Positions 13,226-24,480 of a DNA stretch of 64,000 bases are shown one piece after another. The notes beneath the pieces were generated by a model. That model ran no database searches and was not told the DNA's origin. It worked only from the letters and a program-made list of their open reading frames with translations. The position numbers were made by a program, and so were the translations under genes. The DNA comes from Pegoplata infirma (Eukaryota; Arthropoda; Insecta; Diptera; Anthomyiidae), in assembly GCA_963921195.1 (NCBI GenBank), contig OY992540.1, forward strand, positions 44,911,890 to 44,975,889, read 5' to 3'. Position 1 is the stretch's first letter; each line of letters begins with the position of its first letter.

Positions 13226-15725
13226 AAAAGTAAAAAGTTTAAAGTTGTAGTGATACCCTCCAAAATTTCAAAAAGATTATTGCAAAAAACTTTATTTAAA
13301 AGGAAATTACTTTTGAAAAAATTTAAAAAAAATTTGCGCGAAAAAAAATTTTGGTAAAAAAAATCCGCGATTTTTTTTTCTTTTTTTGTCAAAAAATATG
13401 TTCGTACTTGTTTAAATACCATTTGGTGTTCAATTATGTTCACATATGTCAACCAGAAGCCAAATTAAAGCATTTTTGTTAAGTTTCAGTCATCTCTGTG
13501 CAATATTTTGTCCGTGATAGCATTTTCCACAGACGGACAGACGGACATCGCTAGAATGTCTTCAAATCGATCGGGCATCATGAATATATATGGGGCATTC
13601 CATGTGAAATCGGACACTTTGAAAAACTTTTTTTTTAGATTTTCCCAATTTGTTTACAGTTTTTAGTACTCTTCGAAAACTCCTTCGTGGTAAATTTTCA
13701 GATTTTTTTGATGACCCGTTCAAAAGATATCGAATTTTTAAAAATTGGTAGGTTGTTCCTTTACTCAAACTTATTTTAATCATAACTTCTTCAATAATGG
13801 TCCAAATTTCAAATTTTTTTTTTTCAAAATTTTTGTTTTTTTACGTACTTTCTAAAAAAAAATCCCAAAAAATTCTTAAAAGCGCTCTAGTATGCGAATT
13901 TTAAGTTTTAAAATTTAAATCTCATTTTTGAAAATGTTTGTACTCTTCGATTTTTTTTTTAATTTTTTTTGTGTAAAACTTCTATCAATTCTACAAATTT
14001 TTTGCCCAGGAAGATCGTGGGATAACGATTATTACTATTTTTTATTTTATTTTATTTATTACTATTTTTTATTCAATTCTACAAATTTTTTGCCCAGGAA
14101 GATCGTGGGATAACGAATATTACTATTTTTTAAAATTTTTTGAAAACATTTTATTGTAATTTTTAAATCTTAAAATCATTTCTACTGCTCCAATGGTGCG
14201 TCATAGAGGGGTCCTTTATAAGACCGACCCCCATTAATTTTTACGTCTTAACATTTCTTTGGAACAAACTAATACCCTATCTCCTATTTCTAAGGGAGCT
14301 CCCACACAAAACGACATTTTTTAAAATTTGTTCCAACCGCTCTAACTGCCCTAATAGTGCCCTTAGAGCAACAAAATGTATGACCGACCCACAATATTTT
14401 TTTAATCCAAACATTTTCTCTGAACACACCTACCCTCTATCTTTAACTGTTAAGGCGGTCCCCATACAATTTTTTTTATTTTTTGTAAATTTGTTTTATT
14501 TAATCAGCTTCTACCGGTCCAATGGTGCGTCCGAGAGGGGTCATTAGTGAGACTGACCCCCATTTATTTTTACCCTACAACATTTTTTCAAAACATACCT
14601 ACGCCCTATCTCCACTCCCTAAGTAGGCTCCCATACAAATAACAGGTGGAGCAAATTTTATAAAAATGTAATTTTGTATGGGAGCCTACTTAGGGAGTGG
14701 AGATAGGGCGTAGGTATATTTTGAAACAATGTTCCAGGGTAAAAATAAATGGGGGTCGGTCTCACTAACGACCGCTCTCGGGGCCACCATTGGACCGGTA
14801 GAAGCTGATTAAATAAAACAAATTTATAAAAAATAAAAAAAATTGTATGGGGACCGCCTTAACAGTAAAAGATAGAGGGTAGGTGTGTTCAGAGAAAATG
14901 TTTGGACTAAAAAAATATTGTAGGTCAGTCATACATTTTGTTGCTCTAAGGGCACTATTTCGGGAGTTAGAGCGGTTGGAGCAAATTTTATAAAATGTCG
15001 TTTTGTGTGGGAGCCCCCTTAGAAATTGGAGATAGGGTATTAGTTTGTTCCAAAGATATGTTAAGACGTAAAAATTAATGGGGGTCGGTCTTATAAAGGA
15101 GCCCTCTATGACGCACCATTGGAGCAGTAGAAATGATTTTAAGATTTAAAAATTACAATAAAATGTTTTCAAAAAATTTTAAAAAATAGTAATATTCGTT
15201 ATCCCACGATCTTCCTGGGCAAAAAATTTGTAGAATTGATAGAAGTTTTACACAAAAAAATTTCAAAAAAATCGAAGAGTACAAACATTTTCAAAAATGA
15301 GATTTAAATTTTAAAACTTAAAAATCGCATACTAGAGCGCTTTTAAGATTTTTTTGGGATTTTTTTTAGAAAGTACGTAAAAAAACAAAAATTTTGAAAA
15401 AAAAAAATTGAAATTTTGACCATTATTGAAGAAGTTATGATTAAAAGAAGTTTGAGTAAAGGAACACTCAACCAATTTTTAAAAATTCGATGTCTTTTGA
15501 ACGGGTCATCAAAAAAATCTGAAAATTTACCACAAAGGAGTTTTCGAAGGGTACTAAAAACTGTAAACAAATTGGGAAAATCTAAAAAAAAAAGTTTTTC
15601 AAAGTGTCCGATTTCACATGGAATGCCCCATATACTTTATGGGGTCGCAGACCGATATTTTGGATGAGTTACAAACGGAATGACAAACTTATATATACTC
15701 TGTATCACTAAGTGGAGGGTATAAA
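13226..15725 (-). mobile_element. DINE-1-like element (minus), split by fold-back copy 2
   Basis: Read on the minus strand it starts with a TATACCCTCC-type end (15725), passes GTTTGTAACTCATCC and the CCCCATAAAGTATA block, is interrupted by 13591-15630, and resumes with the CGATTTGAAGACATTCTAGC block, a GTCCGTCTGTCCGTCTGTGG tract, GTTGACATATGTGAACATAA and the terminal GGAGGGTATC end near 13250. The extreme 3' terminus was the target of the SINE insertion to its left. Confidence 0.75.
13591..15630. mobile_element. Fold-back transposon copy 2
   Basis: It has the same TGGGGCATTCC termini and the same arm sequence as copy 1. Left arm is 13591 to about 14637, right arm about 14675-15630, with a short loop in the same orientation as copy 1. 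With one TA removed, its flanks rejoin exactly to the uninterrupted DINE sequence seen at 17600-17620, confirming TA target duplication. The left arm has an extra tandem duplication of roughly 75 bp around 13995-14120 (a second TTTTTTGCCCAGGAAGATCG block), so the arms are no longer equal. Confidence 0.85.
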
Positions 15726-16766
15726 AATTCAAAAATTAAGAACGGGTTCTGACAAATTTTTCAAAATAGAAATTTTTAATCGATAGCCCATAAATATAAA
15801 TAAATATTTATTAAAGGCAACTTGACACAAATTTGACAATTTTTTCAATATTTAGCAAAGACTCCAAAGCCCAGGTTTTGAAAAATTTAAAAATTGAAAA
15901 ACCAAAAACGCATTTTTCCTAGTTCCATATAGGGCTATCAATACAACCTATTTAGAAATTCGTGGGACATATGTTTTTCTGTAGCGAGGCATTTGGTGTG
16001 GATTGCCTCATATGTGTGAGTGTGAACGATTCTGTGTTGATTTATATGTTAGTAATGCTTGCTTGCGTATGAACGTGGTTCGTAGTCACAGTTTTATGAA
16101 GTTTCATATTTTACGATGACAACGCATGGTTGCCACTATAAATGAATGAATGTTAGTTATTGTTTCAGTTTTATATATATTTTTTTTTTGCCATCTATAC
16201 TAGTAGTTGACAAAAAGTGGAAAAGGAAATAGTTTAATAAATGTGAGTTCAGTGCCAGTGCCACAGCAACAACAAAAAAAAAAAAAAAAACGGAAAAACG
16301 ATAATGAAACTAAAACAAAAGCTCTTTGGGTGAAAAAAAAAATAATACTCGCATAAGTCACAAAGTTATTTACTTGTTTTTTGTATTCTAGTCATAATTT
16401 ATATCCTATGTAAAGGGTGATTAAGGAAATTGGTAAAAAACAAATTTATATTTTTAAAACTCTTAATAGGGCAGTATGTGAAATCCTTAACTGGGCAGTA
16501 CGGTTCCAGAAGAAATTTTGCTGAACTGGCAGCAGCTTTTGAAAAGGAATACCGAATCAAGGAGTGCATCCGAACCTGCTGAATTCATGCATGATTCTCA
16601 AGGACGATATCACCCTTCAGAGCGCTAATGGGAAGCACTGAAAAGGCTACGCAGAAAAACTTTTAAGACAAAAGAAATTCACATAATTATTGGGATTATG
16701 GCCTATTATATGCTAAATCAAGATGCTGTTAGGCTAAAATCTCGCTGTATTTTTGCTGGGGTAAAG
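15726..16766. other. Mostly unassigned DNA, with a weakly coding-like patch
   Basis: No gene can be supported. Around 16510-16760 base composition is more even, and one frame (with a TAA near 16627) reads like degraded protein (NWQQLLKRNTESRSASEPAE, then WEALKRLRRKTFKTKEIHII). I recognise no family. It could be a decayed transposon or gene remnant, or chance. Confidence 0.3.
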
Positions 16767-16810
16767 AAGGGCACATTAGCCACTTTTTTTGAAGCGGCTA
16801 ATGTGCCCTT
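16767..16810. repeat. Perfect 15-bp hairpin
   Basis: AAGGGCACATTAGCC (16767-16781) and its exact complement (16796-16810) are separated by 14 bp. This is probably a remnant of a small inverted-repeat element. A related GGGCACATT string recurs near 17725. Confidence 0.7.
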
Positions 16811-17086
16811 AGAAAAAAAAAATATTACTAAATTCTTTTTTATTAATTATGAAATAGGTAACTATGTTAGCTTTAAAATGTATACCATAAATGGCATTTA
16901 TCTCTTTGCTTACTATTATTTTTTGTTTTATTTTAAAAGTAACCAAAATCGGGGAAACTGCCCAAACCCAAGAGGGTGGGCCCAATATACAATAAATAAA
17001 ATTACTCGAAATATTTTACAAATAACATTTTTTAAGACGAATTTTTATTAAAAACACAATTTTTAAAAAAGAATATAATTTAAGTA

Positions 17087-17698
17087 AAACAAGTAAAAAA
17101 GTTATCTTCGGCCTTGCCAAATGTATTGATACCTTCCACAATTTCATAAAGATTATTTTCAAAAAACTTTTTTTAAAAGGAAATTACTTTTGAAAAAAAA
17201 AAAATTTTTAAAAAATTTCCGCGGAAAAAAAATTTTTGGTTAAAAAAAAAAATCCGCGATTTTTTTATTTTTTTGTCAAAAATATATTCGTATTGTTTAA
17301 ATATCATTCGGTGTTCAATTATGTTCACATATGTCAACCTGCAGCCGAATTAAAGCATTTTGTATTTTTAGGTTATTTTGAATGTACCAAATTTTTTAAG
17401 GTGTATTTACATTTTCGTTCATAACTTTTAACCGCTGAACCGATATCGCTCAAATGCAATACCAAACTGCTCAGGAGAACTTCCAATAAATATGTCAAGC
17501 TTCAGACATCTCCGTGTAATATTTTAGCCGTGATCACCATTTCCACAGACAGACGGACAGACCGACATCGCTAGAATGTCTTAAAATCGATCGGGCATCA
17601 TGAATATATATACTTTATGGGGTCCTAAACCGATATTTCGATGAGTTACAAACGGAATGACAAACTTATATATACCCTCTATCACTAAGTGGAGGGTA
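17087..17698 (-). mobile_element. DINE-1-like element (minus), uninterrupted
   Basis: On the minus strand it runs from ACCCTCCACTTAGTGATAGA with hairpin partner, through GTTTGTAACTCATCGAAATA, CCCCATAAAGTATATATATT, GATGCCCGATCGATTTTAAG and a GTCGGTCTGTCCGTCTGTCT tract, to the end at 17087-17130 (TTCGGCC-type end, ACTTGTTT). It gives the empty site used to time and delimit fold-back copies 1 and 2. Confidence 0.82.
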
Positions 17699-17846
17699 AA
17701 AATTAAAAAAGTACAATCTTAATGGGGCACATTCGCCTGCCAACTACCACATCTTAAGTAGCGTGTCAACTCTATGAGGAACATCCGTCATCGGCAAATC
17801 AAACCCATGGGACACTTTAACCGGCGACGACTGTACCTCATTGGAT

Positions 17847-17909
17847 AAATGTATCCCATGTGGCACATAAGCCGATGACAAAGGATTATGTGCCACATGG
17901 GATACATTT
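17847..17909. repeat. Perfect 24-bp hairpin
   Basis: Positions 17847-17870 (AAATGTATCCCATGTGGCAC plus ATAA) and 17886-17909 are exact reverse complements with a 15-nt loop. The surrounding 17715-17935 stretch is more GC-rich than its neighbours, probably a small palindromic element of unknown family. Confidence 0.8.
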
Positions 17910-18692
17910 GCCGGCAAAACTGCCCCTTAAAAAAATTTCTGATTTCTGCTTTTTCTCAGGGCCCCAATTTAGCCCCCAGCGGAGCAGGTTTAACTTCTCC
18001 AATTTGGCGAGAAATTTAAACATAGATTTTTTAGAACTAAATTTACCATAATCGCCCTGCAATCGACAAAATTCGACAAAAGTTTGTAATAATAAATAAA
18101 ATTTAAAAAATGAGTAAAAAAATAATTTTTCGCTGTTTTTTGGTACATTTTAGAACACGATAAAGATAGGAATAATATTTTTATGTGAATTTGTATCATT
18201 AAAAGTAACATCTCCAAAAATATCCAATTGCAATAAAAAGTTTTGTTTACATACTCTAAGTGAAATACCCTGTAGAAAAAAATAACAACAATGAACGAAA
18301 ATGAAGAAAATTCATACACAGAAAATAATATCGTATATTTTATTTTAATTAAAATTTTAATTGTTTTTTAATTTAATATTAATTAATCTTTTAATTAATA
18401 TAATTAATTAATTAAGTTTTTAAATTTATTTTAATTAATATTTTAATTGTTTTCAAATTTAATATTAATTAAGTATTTAATTTATATAATTAAATGTTTA
18501 ATTAAATTTCTAGCTTTACTTATTTTTTTTTTGTTTTGTTTTCCGTGTGTGTGCGAGTGTGTGTTTTTCTCTTGCATTGTATTACAGACAAAAAAAAATA
18601 CATAAGTATAAAAAGTTTGTTGAAAGTTTTTTTTATTTTTCACATTGGTTTTTGAATTCTTATTTTGTTTATAGTTTTATGTGTATGTATAT

Positions 18693-19590
18693 TAGAGTTG
18701 TCAGTCGATTAAGAATAATTCGATTAATCGATCAAACAAAACCCAACTCTTGTTCGAATAATTCAAAAATGAGGATTTTCGAATAACGAATAAATCGATT
18801 AATTATTGTCGATTAATCGAACAATTTTTTTTAATTAAAAAAAATTAAATAAATGCTTAGAATTTGATTTATTCTCATAAATTCTGAAAGATTTTATACA
18901 AAATGTAGGAAAGTTAAAATATATTGTAGCCATAGCCCTGGATAGCTCATCCATTATAGAACTGGAGGGAGTTATCAGGTTTTAATAAATAATTTAGAAA
19001 AAATTAATCATTCTTTTGCATCAGACTTACTAAAACGTATTAAAATTAGAATTAATAAGAGACGTATAAAAGTGTTAAATACGTTAATAATTTTTCTAAA
19101 TTCTGGAAATTTTTCGAGCAATGAAAGTTTCTTAAAATATTCTCCAAAAAGCGAAACAAAACAATATGCAAATAAATTATACTCCAGATTATTTTATGTT
19201 GAAAGTAATCACAATAATTCAGATAAAAGTATTGAAATAGAGGAAGTTATTAGTAATGAAAATAAAAATCTTTTATGCGAGTTAAATAATTCAATTCAAA
19301 GTATTAAAAATTCAGAAAAAAGTTTTTTTAACTTTAAACTATTTTATTTTTAAGTTTTTTATACATTTTTTCGTTAATAAAAATTTTAACTTTTTTATTT
19401 TAAGTTTTTTTATATGAATTGTTTATTTTTTTTTTTTGTTAATAAAAATATTTTTTTAACCAATTTTTTTATTCGTTATTCTCTTCGATTAATCGAATAA
19501 ATTTTGATCTTTAATCGTTTGATCGAACGAGGAAAAACAATTATTTGAATTATTCGAACAAAGTTGAAAGTCGAATAATTGACAACTCTA
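18693..19590 (+). mobile_element. hAT-superfamily element, internally deleted, with perfect 8-bp TSD
   Basis: Termini TAGAGTTGTCA and TGACAACTCTA are inverted. The 8-bp direct repeat ATGTATAT lies at 18685-18692 and 19591-19598, the hAT signature. The paralogous sequence at 55054-55061 has a single ATGTATAT with no insertion, so the boundaries are exact. Subterminal DNA is rich in TCGATTAATCGA-like palindromes, which may be transposase-binding sites. At 898 bp it is too short for a full hAT transposase. Confidence 0.88.
18946..19353 (+). pseudogene. hAT transposase C-terminal remnant
   Basis: A frame open from about 18946 to TAA at 19351-19353 reads ...INNLEKINHSFASDLLKRIK, INKRRIKVLNTLIIFLNSGN, then KSETKQYANKLYSRLFYVES. 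The RI..RR...L..L..FLNSG pattern followed by K....A..LYSRLF resembles the region of BED-finger hAT transposases between the catalytic core and the C-terminal dimerisation domain. That is from memory of the family and not checked. Position inside a proven hAT element supports it. The N-terminal zinc finger, catalytic residues and C-terminal dimerisation motif are absent, so it cannot be active. Confidence 0.55.
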
Positions 19591-20215
19591 ATGTATATGA
19601 AAGGTTTATAATCAAGTTTATAAAATCATCTCACGGACTATGTCTTTACGGCATAAATAAATTTGGTAATGTTTGAAGAAATATTTTTTTTTAAACTATT
19701 TTGTTCAAAAAGAATGTTTTTACAAATTATTTTTTTTTTTTTAATATAATATTTTTAATTAATTTTTTTAATTTATACAATTAAAATTTTAATTATTTTT
19801 TTTTTAAATTTTAATTAAATTTTTTAATTTATAGTATTAAGTTTTTAATTAAATAAATATCCATTTATTTTTAATTAACGGCATACAAATATTTTTAATT
19901 TATTTGCGCATTTTAGTGATTGGTCCGGATTTAATTAATTTTTTAATTAAATCTACGAATTTTTTAATTAAAAATTTTTTTAATTTTTTCTGTGTAATTG
20001 CCAAAAAAAAACTTAAAAAGATGATAAAGGTTTTTATTATGAAAATGTTTGTAAAAAATATTAAGAATATCTTTTTTAATGTGTTGTTATTTAATGGGGA
20101 TTAATTATTTGTTTTATTTTATTCCTCAATCTCTCTCAAAGTGAATGTAAAAACCAGTATGAGTGTTTAATTTAGTTGAGCCGAATCTGTTATGCCCTTC
20201 AACATTCCAGAGTTA

Positions 20216-20747
20216 TTATACCCTACACCACACTGTGGTAAAGGGTATAATGAGTTTGTGCTGATGTTTGTAACTACCCGTAGTATGGGTCACTTTTTGA
20301 GTCGATTTAGCAATGTCCGTCTGTCCGTCCGTCTGTCCATGTAACGGTGTAAACACGATACAGGTCGCAATTATCAACCGATTTGACTGAAAATTGAAAC
20401 TAAAGCATCTTATGGCCGAAGGACGAAGCCTAATTGAAAAAAAAAACGGTCCATGTTTCGACCTAGCCCTCATACAAACGTCCCCTATTAATTTGCCTCA
20501 AATCACTGTAACAACGGTTTTATAAAATGTATTCTATCGAAATTTGGCAGGTTATCGTGTTTTATATTCGGACCAGTTCGGTCTATATTTTGACCTAGCC
20601 CCCATACAAACGTCCCCTTTTAATTTGCCGCAAACTACTCTAACAACGGTTTTATAAAATATATTCTATCGAAATTTGGCAGGTAACACCGTTGTAGGGT
20701 ATTGTATGGCCGGTCGTGACCGACTATAATTTTCTTACTTGTTTTTT
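20216..20747 (+). mobile_element. DINE-1-like element, divergent subfamily with internal duplication
   Basis: It starts TATACCCTACACCACACTGT with its GGTAAAGGGTATAAT partner, has a GTCCGTCTGTCCGTCCGTCT tract, and ends GTAGGGTATTG, hairpin GGCCGGTCGTGACCG and ATTTTCTTACTTGTTTT. Inside, a unit of about 130 bp (CGACCTAGCC...CATACAAACGTCCCC...AAATTTGGCAGGT) is present twice. This is a second, clearly distinct DINE subfamily. A DINE-like terminus in the other sense lies just upstream at 20161-20207. Confidence 0.7.
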
Positions 20748-20918
20748 TAGTGGGCTTTGCGGGCATAGTTGGGTTGACCTTCACTCTCGTGAAAAATATA
20801 TAAAAATTTTTAACATGATAATATTTTTAGGCTGGTGTCTAATTTTAAAAAAGTTGCAGGATGCCACCTCAGTTTGACTATATAAGCTAACAATTAACGA
20901 AAAAGAAAACAGGAACTA

Positions 20919-23290
20919 CACACAAAAAAATAATCGAGGTAACAATACCTTAGCAGGCATAGGTATTTATTTTTTCTTTGAAATCAAAAATATTAGGTTT
21001 ATTACCTTAGCAATATGTAATTTAAATTCCTATTGGATATGCAACTTTTACTATTGAAATTAGGTAGAACTTCGAAAAATTTTTTGACAATAATTTTAAA
21101 ATTAATAAAAAATACAAACATCAAAAATTATTGGAAGTTGTTAAACGCAATAAAAATCAAATCATAAAAATGAACAAATCGCGAAAAATTAGACCAGCAA
21201 AGTAATTGACTTTATTAGCAAATTAATTATGTAAAACTAAATCAATTATTTTACAGTTTTTTAGATAACGTTAGAAGTCTTCAAGAACTAAGAATCCAGC
21301 GACCCAGTTTTAAGAAGCATCATTTACAAAAAAAAAAAACTCATCAAGAATACTAGAATTAAGAAAAATATCAGAATCATCTATATTTCTCAACCGTATT
21401 TCCACATAGAAAAAATGCGAAAAAGACATTTTTCTATAAAAAATATTTCAAAATCTGCGAATTTTTTGTAAAAAAAGTCTCAGAATCTGAAAATCTTTCA
21501 GTCACAGTTCCATAGATGTTTTCTGCAAAAATTTTTTGATTCTGAAACAATTTTTCTAAAGAAAAATTCTCAGATTCTGATACATTTTTTCTACAGAAAA
21601 ATTTTCAGATTCCGATACATTTTTTCTATTGAAAAATTCTCAGATTCTGAAACATTTTTGCTATAAAAAAATTTTTTCTATAGATTTTTTCTATAGAAAA
21701 ATTCTCAGATTCTGAGACATTTTTTCTATAGAAAAATTCTCAGATTCTGAGACATTTTTTCTATAGAAAAATTCTCAGATTCTGAGACATTTTTTCTGTA
21801 GAAAAATTCTCAGATTCTGAGACATTTTTGAATAGAAAAAATCTCAGATTCTGATAAAATTTTTTCTATAGAAAAAATCTCATATTCTCAGAGACATTTT
21901 TCTGTAGGAAAAATGTCTAAAAATCTGAATCTTAAATTTTTTCTATAGTCTCTCGGAATCTTAAATGGTTCTATAGAAAAATCTCTCAGAATCTGAGAGT
22001 TTTTCTATACAAAAATTTATCAGAATCTTAGATTTTTTCTATACAAAAATGTCTCAGAATCTGCGTTTTTTTTTCTATACAAAAATGTTTTAGAATCTGA
22101 GAGTTTTTCTATTCAAAAATGTCTCAGAATTTAAGATTTTTTTCTATACAAATATGTCTCAGAATCTCAGATTTTTTCTATAAAAAAATGTCTCAGAATC
22201 TGAGATTTTTTTTATACAAAAATGTCTTAGAATCTGAGATTTTTTCTATAGAAAAATGTCTCATAATCTGAGATTTTTTCTTTAGAAAAATGTCTCAGAA
22301 TCTGAGATTTTTTCTTTTGAAAAATGTGTCAGAATCCGAAATTTTTTATATACTAAAATTGTCAGATTCTAACTCTTAGATTCTGAAAATTTTTTCTATA
22401 GAAAAATTCTCAAACTCTGAGACATTTTTTCTATTCAAAATGTCACAGATTCTGAGACATTTTTTCTATAGAAAAATTCTCGGATTCTGAGACATTTTTC
22501 TCTATAGAAAAATACACAGATTTTGAGAAATTTTTTCTTTAGAAAAATTCTCAGATCCTGAAACTCTTTTTCAATAGAAAAATTCTTAGATTCTGAGACA
22601 TGTTTTCTACATAAAAATTCTCAGATCCGGAGACATATTTTCTATAGAAAAATTATCAGATTCCGAGACATTTTTTTTATAGAAAAATTCTCAGATTCTG
22701 ACACTATTTTCTATAGAAAGTTCTCATATTCTGAATTGTGAGACATTTTTCTATAAAAAAATTTTCAGATTCTGAGATTTCAGATTTTTTAAAAGAAAAA
22801 ATATCCAGAAACTGAATATTTTCTGTAGAAAAGTCTAAGGATCTGAGAGTATTTCTATTGAAAAAATGTTTAATAACAGAAAAATTTTCAGATTTTGAAT
22901 CATTCATAAAATTATGAGACATTTTTCTTATTATCAATTTTTCTTTAAAGTTTGTAAACATTCAAATTATTAAAAAAAATAAATTAATTAAAAATAATAA
23001 ACTTTTCGTAGTTTTTATTTAAATTTTAAAAGGAAATGGTGTAAAAAAGCCATTACTAATACAAGGTAATACTACCAAATTATTTACGTAATATCACCTA
23101 TTTATCAATGCTATTTTACCTAAAAAGCTAAGGTATATTTCTGTCAACCATAATAAATTTTCGAACATAGGAATTACCTTAGCTTTTAAGTAACATTACC
23201 TTTTAACTTAGCAAATGCCCCGTTTGCCTGGCGCTAAGGTATTTTTATACTATAATTTTAGGTAATATTACCTCGATTTTTTTTTGTGTG
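20919..23290. mobile_element. 2.4-kb TA-flanked element carrying a palindromic satellite
   Basis: Termini CACACAAAAAAATAATCGAG and CTCGATTTTTTTTTGTGTG are inverted, and the similarity continues inward (GGTAA, ACCTTAGC). TA lies on both sides (20917-20918, 23291-23292). The paralogous locus near 52430-52450 has no insertion, reading GAACTTCTATTTT in reverse complement, which confirms the ends. The interior is almost wholly a degenerate CTCAGAATCTGAG satellite. No coding frame. Confidence 0.82.
21405..22890. repeat. Degenerate palindromic satellite, about 35-bp period
   Basis: About 40 diverged copies of a unit that alternates TCTCAGATTCTGAGACA and TTTTTTCTATAGAAAAA. Both parts are themselves palindromic. 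Copies vary in length and sequence throughout, unlike the homogenised array at 41085-42230, of which this is the same family. Confidence 0.85.
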
Positions 23291-23353
23291 TACTATTTTC
23301 ATTTTCTGTAAACCAAAAATTTTAATAACTAGGGTTTGTAACTTGGATAATAA

Positions 23354-23396
23354 TTCACCTCGAGGTGAATAAACCCGTTTTTCATCAGCTGGTGAA
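23354..23396. repeat. Pair of 16-bp palindromes, copy 1
   Basis: TTCACCTCGAGGTGAA (23354-23369, perfect) and TTCATCAGCTGGTGAA (23381-23396, one mismatch) lie 11 bp apart. The pair recurs at 29412-29454, 52344-52386 and 57838-57880. Confidence 0.85.
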
Positions 23397-23420
23397 TAAA
23401 AAGTAACATAATTATTTTTC

Positions 23421-24100
23421 AAAAAAAAAAAAAAAAAAATTTCATAATTTTTTTTTTTTCATAAAATTTTTCTTTTTTTTTCATAAATTTTTTTTTTTCC
23501 ATCAAATTTTTTTTTTTCATAATTGTTTTTTTGTTTTTTCATCAAACTTTTTTTTTCATCAAATTTTTTTTCTAATTTTTTTTCATCATTTTTTTTTTTT
23601 CATCAATTTTTTTTTTCGTCAAATTTTTTTTTCCATCAAATTTTTTCTTTTCATCAAACTTTTTCTTTCATATTTTTTTTGATCAAATTTTTTTTTCTAT
23701 AAATTTTTTTTCATCAAATTTTTTTTTTTTCATCATTTTTTTTCATTAATTTTTTTTTAATGAGTATTTTTTTTTCATCAAAAAATTTTTTTTTCATAAA
23801 TTTTTTTGTTTTTTTATCAATTTTTTTTTTCACAAATTTTTTTTTCATCAAATTTTTTTTTGCACCAAAATTTTTTTTTCATAAATTTTTTCTTAGCATA
23901 TTTTTTCATAAATTTTTTTTCATCAAATTTTTCTCACCAAAAAAATTTTTTTTACATTAAAAAATTTTTCTTTTCATCAACAAAAATCATCAAAATTTTT
24001 TTTCACAAAAAATTTGGGGTTCATCAAATTTTTTTTAACATAATTTTGTTTTTCGTGAAAAAAAATCATTTTTTTTTTACCAAAACTACTTTTTCACCAA
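23421..24100. repeat. T-rich TTTTTTTTCATCAAA array
   Basis: Low-complexity array of T-runs separated by CATCAAA, CATAAA or CACC spacers. Phe-rich open frames here are artefacts. The spacers resemble the TTTATCAAATG sequence just downstream, from which the array may have grown. Confidence 0.85.
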
Positions 24101-24349
24101 GTCTAAAGTTTTCGCATAAAAATTTTCCATTTGTTTATCAAATGTACATAAAACAAGTGAGAGTGTTATATTCTTTGGTGCCGAATCTTTTATACTCTCC
24201 AAAATGTAAAAACACTTTTTTGCACTCACTTACGAAATGTACATGAAAAATACATGATTTAATGTTTTGGGCAAGAGTACAAATTTTTTTTCTAATATCC
24301 ATGCCCAAAAAAGTGAGCGGACCAAAAGACGTAATTTTTCAATACCCTG

Positions 24350-24480
24350 GGGGGTACTTATGTAACTTGATAGTAGTCAATCGTATCGTTATTCAATTAC
24401 CATTTAGTGTCATTTTACGGTAATAGACTAATGAGCTAACGATTACGACTGACGATTATCAAGTTACATAATTAGCCCCC
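24350..24480. mobile_element. Short MITE, about 44-bp TIRs
   Basis: GGGGTACTTATGTAACTTGA and ATTATCAAGTTACATAATTA-type ends are inverted, continuing through TAGTCAATCGTA / TACGACTGACGA. The element is about 131 bp. CCTGG/CCTGG borders are a possible target duplication but overlap the G/C-run termini, so the type is open. Confidence 0.65.

Larger units (their letters stand above)
18317..19994. mobile_element. TA-flanked CACAGAAAA element, host of a hAT insertion
   Basis: It starts CACAGAAAATAATATCG and ends TTTTTTCTGTG with TA at both sides (18315-18316, 19995-19996), indicating Tc1/mariner-type integration. The body is TTAATTAA-rich and has no gene of its own. Removing the hAT element leaves about 770 bp. 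Part of it (about 18620-18690 plus 19599-19670) is paralogous to 54990-55110. Confidence 0.6.
20820..24300 (+). repeat. Copy 1 of a composite dispersed block (palindromes plus T-rich array)
   Basis: The order is: GGCTGGTGTCTAATTT, GTTGCAGGATGCCACCTCAG, CTAACAATTAACG, an insertion (20919-23290), AACTTGG, two 16-bp palindromes (23354-23396), a T(n)CATCAAA array (23421-24100), GTTTATCAAATGTACATAAA, a DINE 3' end (24150-24215) and GGGCAAGAGTACAAA. The same order, in reverse orientation, occurs at 51500-52590 and 56290-58640, so this is a family of mosaic repeats rather than unique DNA. Confidence 0.65.

Noticed and set aside
16698..17051. 117-codon open frame
   Set aside because: Its middle is a perfect hairpin repeat and its second half is AT-driven. 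The upstream part is listed only as a coding-like patch without a family.
23760..24246. Phe-rich open frames in the T-rich array, and similar ones at 29420-29724
   Set aside because: Low-complexity T-runs give Phe codons in any frame; no start context or motif.
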